A stretch of DNA of 64,000 nucleotides, from the NCBI GenBank assembly GCA_029204225.1, contig CM055097.1, positions 29,479,785 through 29,543,784 on the forward strand, given 5' to 3'. The first letter of the stretch is position 1. Every line of letters starts with the position of its first letter. A program made the position numbers and the translations under genes. Source of the stretch: Diphasiastrum complanatum (taxonomy: Eukaryota > Streptophyta > Lycopodiopsida > Lycopodiales > Lycopodiaceae). The notes beneath the pieces are model-generated. The model worked only from the letters and a program-made list of their open reading frames with translations, was not told the DNA's origin and did not search any database. This document shows positions 47,901-53,900 of the stretch, one piece after another.

Positions 47901-50900
47901 AAGATTCTAATTAGCAATGAGCATTGAAATCCAACACATGTCAAGAACTCGTTACTCACCTGAAACAATGGTGCCAGGTTTTGATGTGTCAATGCCTCTC
48001 AAGTACATGGTGCCCACATAGGAAGACACTAGACTATCAATGATATGTCACCTCCTGGTGCCACTCCAACCATCAATCATGATAGTGCACTCGAATTGTT
48101 TCCACGATTCACAAAGGGGCTCCAATTTTTTGGTTACATCTTGAACATCCCTCATCAAATGTGTGGTGTGTCCAGGCTAGGTCCACGGTATGTGGCCCCT
48201 ATTGCAGCAACACTCTCTATCATCTCCCCCCAAGAAGGAGTCTTCACTGCATGGAAGGGGAGATCACAATGGTAGAAGAGTCTTTTGATAGCCACATTTC
48301 TCCTATGCTTGTTGTCACCCCAAAATGACTGCACATAATATTCTCTACCATTAACACCTCTGCGAGGGGGGTCTAGAACTAGAGGGGCCAGCTACATCTA
48401 CATGTGCGTGTAGATGTGCATGCCTCTGGCTCTATCTCATCGGATGCATGATGCCCAGCAGCTGTTCCTATTGCAACAAAAGAAATCGAAAAACATTTAA
48501 TCACTACAGTCAACAATTGACAATCACGTTCATCATGCACATCACAAAATTCAGAAATCAAAAGCGAAACTTTAAAGAATCAGATAACAAAGTGTATGTA
48601 TTATGGTGCTCACTGCAGTGACCGTTGAAGAAATGATCTCTCTCTAAATCGCTCTTGGTCTCGCAATCATGCTCGATAGCCCCGGAGATGCCTGTGGGCA
48701 TGCTCCGATCTCATAGCCCCAGAAACAAAGGAGATTCGCTCGAATGCGCACTGGACCGCCTGTGTAGCTCACTCGACAATAATTGCGCATCCATCATTTT
48801 GTACCTGAGCTACCGAACCCGAAGCAACTGTGACATGATCCCATACAGGATCTCTATTTCTCACCATGACTCTCAACTCCTAACTCCTAACTCTCCTAAC
48901 TTCTAACACTCCTCTCACCTCTATTACCTAAGTTCTAACTCTAAGCTACCACTTGTGAGTCCTAACATTGAACAGCTCTATTGAAGTCTAACTAAAACTA
49001 TATTCACAATTTCACACACACCCTTCTCGCCTAAACTCACACACACACACACACCTCTTTCTACTATTCTCTCTCTAAGACTCTCCTAACTCCTAGCTCT
49101 AGCCTCTCTCCATTCACCTAATAGTAGTTGCTAATACTACTAAACACCTAACCTCTCCTCAAGTTTCTCAAGTTTCTCCCTTTGAAAGAGGCGCAAAAAG
49201 AGAGAGAATCTGAATCACAATTGAATCGGGTGTTAGAAAACCGACTTGATCATACAAGTAACCCAAGACAAGATTCCTATTGTTGTTAGACAATAGTCAT
49301 ACACATGAGAGAGAACAACAATGATGAAGAGGTACTCCAACTATGTCCCATTACAATTGAGGTAGGGTGCCAGCCTACATATATACTTTCTCTAAACTAT
49401 GTGTAAGGTAAAAAGCAAAAAGCAAATAGCAAAAGACAAAAAGCTAATTGCTATAATTACTACATGCATGACTAAAAAACGAATATACTATAAATAGTAA
49501 TGACCCTAAAATACGACTTACTATAAATAGTAATGGCCCCTATAATAGCACGCAGGCATGGCCAAACTATCACTATCAATCCTAAATGATAACATTAGGG
49601 GTACTAAAGTAAACATTAACTCTAACACTTCCCCTTAATGTTTACATTGTCTAGAACTATGCATAACAAAAGTATGCATGTGTATCTTCCATGAAGCCCA
49701 TGTAAGGAAGATCCTCAATTCTGATGTAGAACTCATGATCAACTCTGATCTCAATGTCTTCATTACTCGATGTAGAACTTTCTTCGTATGATGATGTAGA
49801 ATTTCCTTTGAATGTCGATCCTTTTCGTATGAACTTGCTTCATATGACTTCTCAATGTCTTGCTTTGGTCTTCATGTCTCTTTAGTGTATGTGTGTGACC
49901 ACCATGAGTTCAACATATCACCCGATTCCTTGACTTCCTTTGAATCAAAGAACTTTGACTCCCCCTGAATCAAATAATGTAGAAATGATAACTTTTGCCT
50001 TAACCTTGAGAACTTTGCTTGAAGATTGACTCCCTTGGTCTCTTTGAACATCTTTCAAGCTACCACAAATGTAAGGATCTCCCCAATATTCATAAAGAAA
50101 AAATAATCCTCTATGTTTACAGTAACACCATCATGATAACCATAAGTAGGAAATAGATCTACAAATGTCAACATCAAATCTCATACATCAACACCCACTC
50201 TAGAAACCTTTACTTCATTAAGTAGACGGCTCCACTTGTGTCGATTCCTTGAATTGAACCAATTTCAATTCTCATGGTACTCTCATAAGTTACCGCTTGT
50301 GATGAACTTGATGGACTTTAGTTGAACTACTCCCCCTGGATGTACACTTCATGTTTGCATTCCAACCACTCTCTCCAAATTGAATAGAATATCATCCATG
50401 AACCAAACCAAATATGCAAGTAAAAGAGCATCCCCAATAGAAAGATAAATGTATACAATACTTCCTCACACAAAGTAACTGATACTGTCCTTCAAATACT
50501 TTCTCACACAAAGTACTTGACATGATCTTTTCCATGGAATCTCTTACCTCTATCTCACACACAGAGTCACTTGCACCAAACAACTTTCCAACCTAGAAAG
50601 CATTTCATCATGATATTCATTCTGACACTTTGTCATATGCAAACTTGGTGTACGTCCATCTTTAACCATGTTGTTTTTCTTGAAGCTAAACAACAACCTG
50701 TACTGTTGATTTTCAACGGCTAATCAACTACCTTGGCTTCCCAATCTTTAACAGAATCTACCACATGACAGAACATGAACTTGGATAGATTCTAGAACTT
50801 TTCTCCAACTCAAAATAGAATTGATCTCACTTAGTACCACCACATGAACAATCAACTATGACTTGGATGGTATCCAGGAATTACATGACAACCACAACAA

Positions 50901-53900
50901 GCAATCACTTCGATTACTCATTGATATGAAGTGATACTAGTTCAGATAGACAAGAAAGTTTCTACAACATAACCAAGTTACTATGACTTGAATAGAAACC
51001 AAACTGATACAATATAGAATGTTGACCACACAGCTTGCGACACCTGTCACTTGTAACAACGAACTTATCATTTGCCATGATGATAAGAAACTGTGAAAAC
51101 ATCCTCTTGAATATCGATTTATCTATATAGACTCATAGTCTATACTTCTCATGCAACTCCCGCTTAAGAGTTTGCACCTTTGTCGATTCCAACCTCGACA
51201 AAACCTTGTCAATCTTAGAACCTTTGAAGTTGACCTTCCTTCAGTATGCTTGTTGGTAGCCGCTGTTTTGCAGCTTCAGCATCACCTTGATCGCTGATTG
51301 TCTTCCCCTACCATCTCTTTTGTTTCATGTAGAGTTTCCTTTCCCTGTGAGTTAACCCTTCCATTTTGTGACGAACCTTGTTCTGATTACTTTTGTGAAT
51401 CCCTTCTTCACCTTGCACATGTTTGCAAACAACTCCTAGTTGTATTGCTGATCCTTATTCTTGAGACCTCCTTCAACATGCATCAAGATTCACCATTGTA
51501 TCCTAGCAATCTGTGTATTTCCATGCTTCCTTGCATGTAATCATCCTCAACTTGCATGTGATAAACTCCCACTTGTATGTGATTGTCTTGCTGTACTTTC
51601 ACTTGCATGAAAAAGAGCTCCAATTTGGGCTTTATTTGGCCCCAAAAGCCCTCTTTTAGCCAAAGTTAGGCCCTTCCAAAGTGGCTTTACAAAACTAGTT
51701 CAAAAATGAACTATTTCTTCTTTCTGAGAAAATCCTGCCCTTCAAACCGAAATTAACCAGTCGGACCCCTTCATAGCATCTCATAAAGAAAAAAAAATAC
51801 TTGATGAAGAAATAGGCACTAATGGCCTTCAGCCCTTTCGTGGCCTTTTCTTCCCTCATCCAATGGTCCATTTCAATTTAATGGTTCAAGATTCGAGAGA
51901 ACAAGGGGGTATTTCAATGAAAAGCAAAAGCTATTCTACTACAATAGCAATTGAAATGCTAATTATGAAGCCTTAACAATAGAAATCTATGCTAACTTGG
52001 TTAAAATAGATTTCGATACTATTCTAGCAAAATTGGTACTAACTTAGGTACCTATACTAAAAATAGATAGTACGTATACTAAAAATAGAAATAGGCACTA
52101 ATGGCCTTCAGCCCTTTCATGGCCTCTTCTTCCCTCATTCAATGGTCCACTTCAATCCAATGGCTCCCAAAGCCCTACATTATGGCCATTGATCTTCATA
52201 GTACCCGATTCAACGGCCCCCATGTCCATCATCCGTCGAAGTGGAAACTTGCAACCACAATGCACTTATTGACACTATGCAGCTACTCTTCTTGGTCGTG
52301 CGCGACTGCCGCAGCCTCTCTCCCTTCCACTTTTCTGATTTTAGCTATGGTAGCTGCCAATCAAAATTGCATCCTACTTCCAAGCCAGTTTACAGCCACC
52401 CACGGCCCTCTTAAAATCGCTTCTTATTGGTAGGGTGCCCCTCTGTATGAATTTACAGTTTAGAAAAATGTTACGTGCAGAGAAAGATCCACCTTCTTCT
52501 TCTCAAAAACCCTAGCCTTGGTTTTGGCTAGCTCAGTGAACTGGGTATTGTTCTTCCATTGCTCCACGGCTGACCATGGCCCTTTGCAGCCTGTCTCGCC
52601 CTCCAAAAACGCCCGTCCTCAGCCACTTAGAGATCCAAACACGACCTCCTACAGTGAGAGATCATGCTTTTTCCAGCTATAAACCCTGGCATGCATAGAC
52701 TAAGCTTTGTTGCATATTTTTGGAACTGACTTCCATTCAATTGAACCTCCACAACTACCCCTGCTCTCCAGCAACCTGTCCCAACATTAGCAATTTCTGG
52801 CCAGTCTGTCTAGCAGCCTGTCTTGTAAGTCAGCGATCAGCTTCCAACGAATAGACAGCAGCAGGCAGTGAACAAATCTGAGGACAGCCAGCACGCAGAT
52901 CTGATTTTACTCTGCGATCAGGTCTGTAGCAGCAATCCAGACAACAGGCAGCCATCCAGCGATCTGTCTTCTAGCAATCAATCAACAACGAACAGAATCC
53001 AATGAACAGATTCAGGTCTAAAGGCAAACTATAGGCAGCGATCAGATCTGCAGGTCTGATTCAACTCAGAGATCAGATTTAGGTAGCATGCATTGATCCA
53101 ATAGTAACAACGATTTGATCCCAGTCAGCGTTTGGTTTTCCAGTTGTTTGCCCTGCACCTTCACCAATCTGCCCTGCAAATCTGAATCTCTGGGAACTGA
53201 GATCTGATCTGAATCTCCGCACTTTGTTGTCCTACAACCACCTGAGATCTGAGGAAGATTTCATAATCTCCTCTTTGTAGCTCAGCTCTTTTCCTTGTCC
53301 ACCGGATCTTCTCCCACACAGCTGCCACCCTTGTAGATGAAGATCAAACTTAAAAGCTGGCTAGGGACACCACCTGCACCTGCTCTTCTCCTTGAAGATG
53401 ATGGCCAAATCAATCCCTTATGAATTGATTCCGTTCATTGAAGTACCTCCTTGTTCTCTCAATCTTGAACCACGCTCTGATACCATGTTAGAAAACCGAC
53501 TTGATCATACAAGTAACCCAAGACAAGATTCCTATTGTTGTTAGACAATAGTCATACACATGAGAGAGAACAACAATGATGAAGAGATATACTCCAACTA
53601 TGTCCCATTACAATTGAGGTAGGGCGCCAGCCTACATATATACTTTCTCTAAACTATGTGTAAGGTAAAAAGCAAAAAGCAAATAGCAAAGACAAAAAGC
53701 TAATTGCTATAATTACTACCTATATTGGGTAAACACCCAAGATGAGTTTCTAAGTGATAAAAGCAAATCCTATTCTAGTAGTAGTGCGCCCACCTACATG
53801 CATGACTAAAAAACAAATATATTATAAATAGTAATGACCCTAAAATATGACTTACTATAAATAGTAATGGCCCCTATAATAGCACACAGGCATGGCCAAA

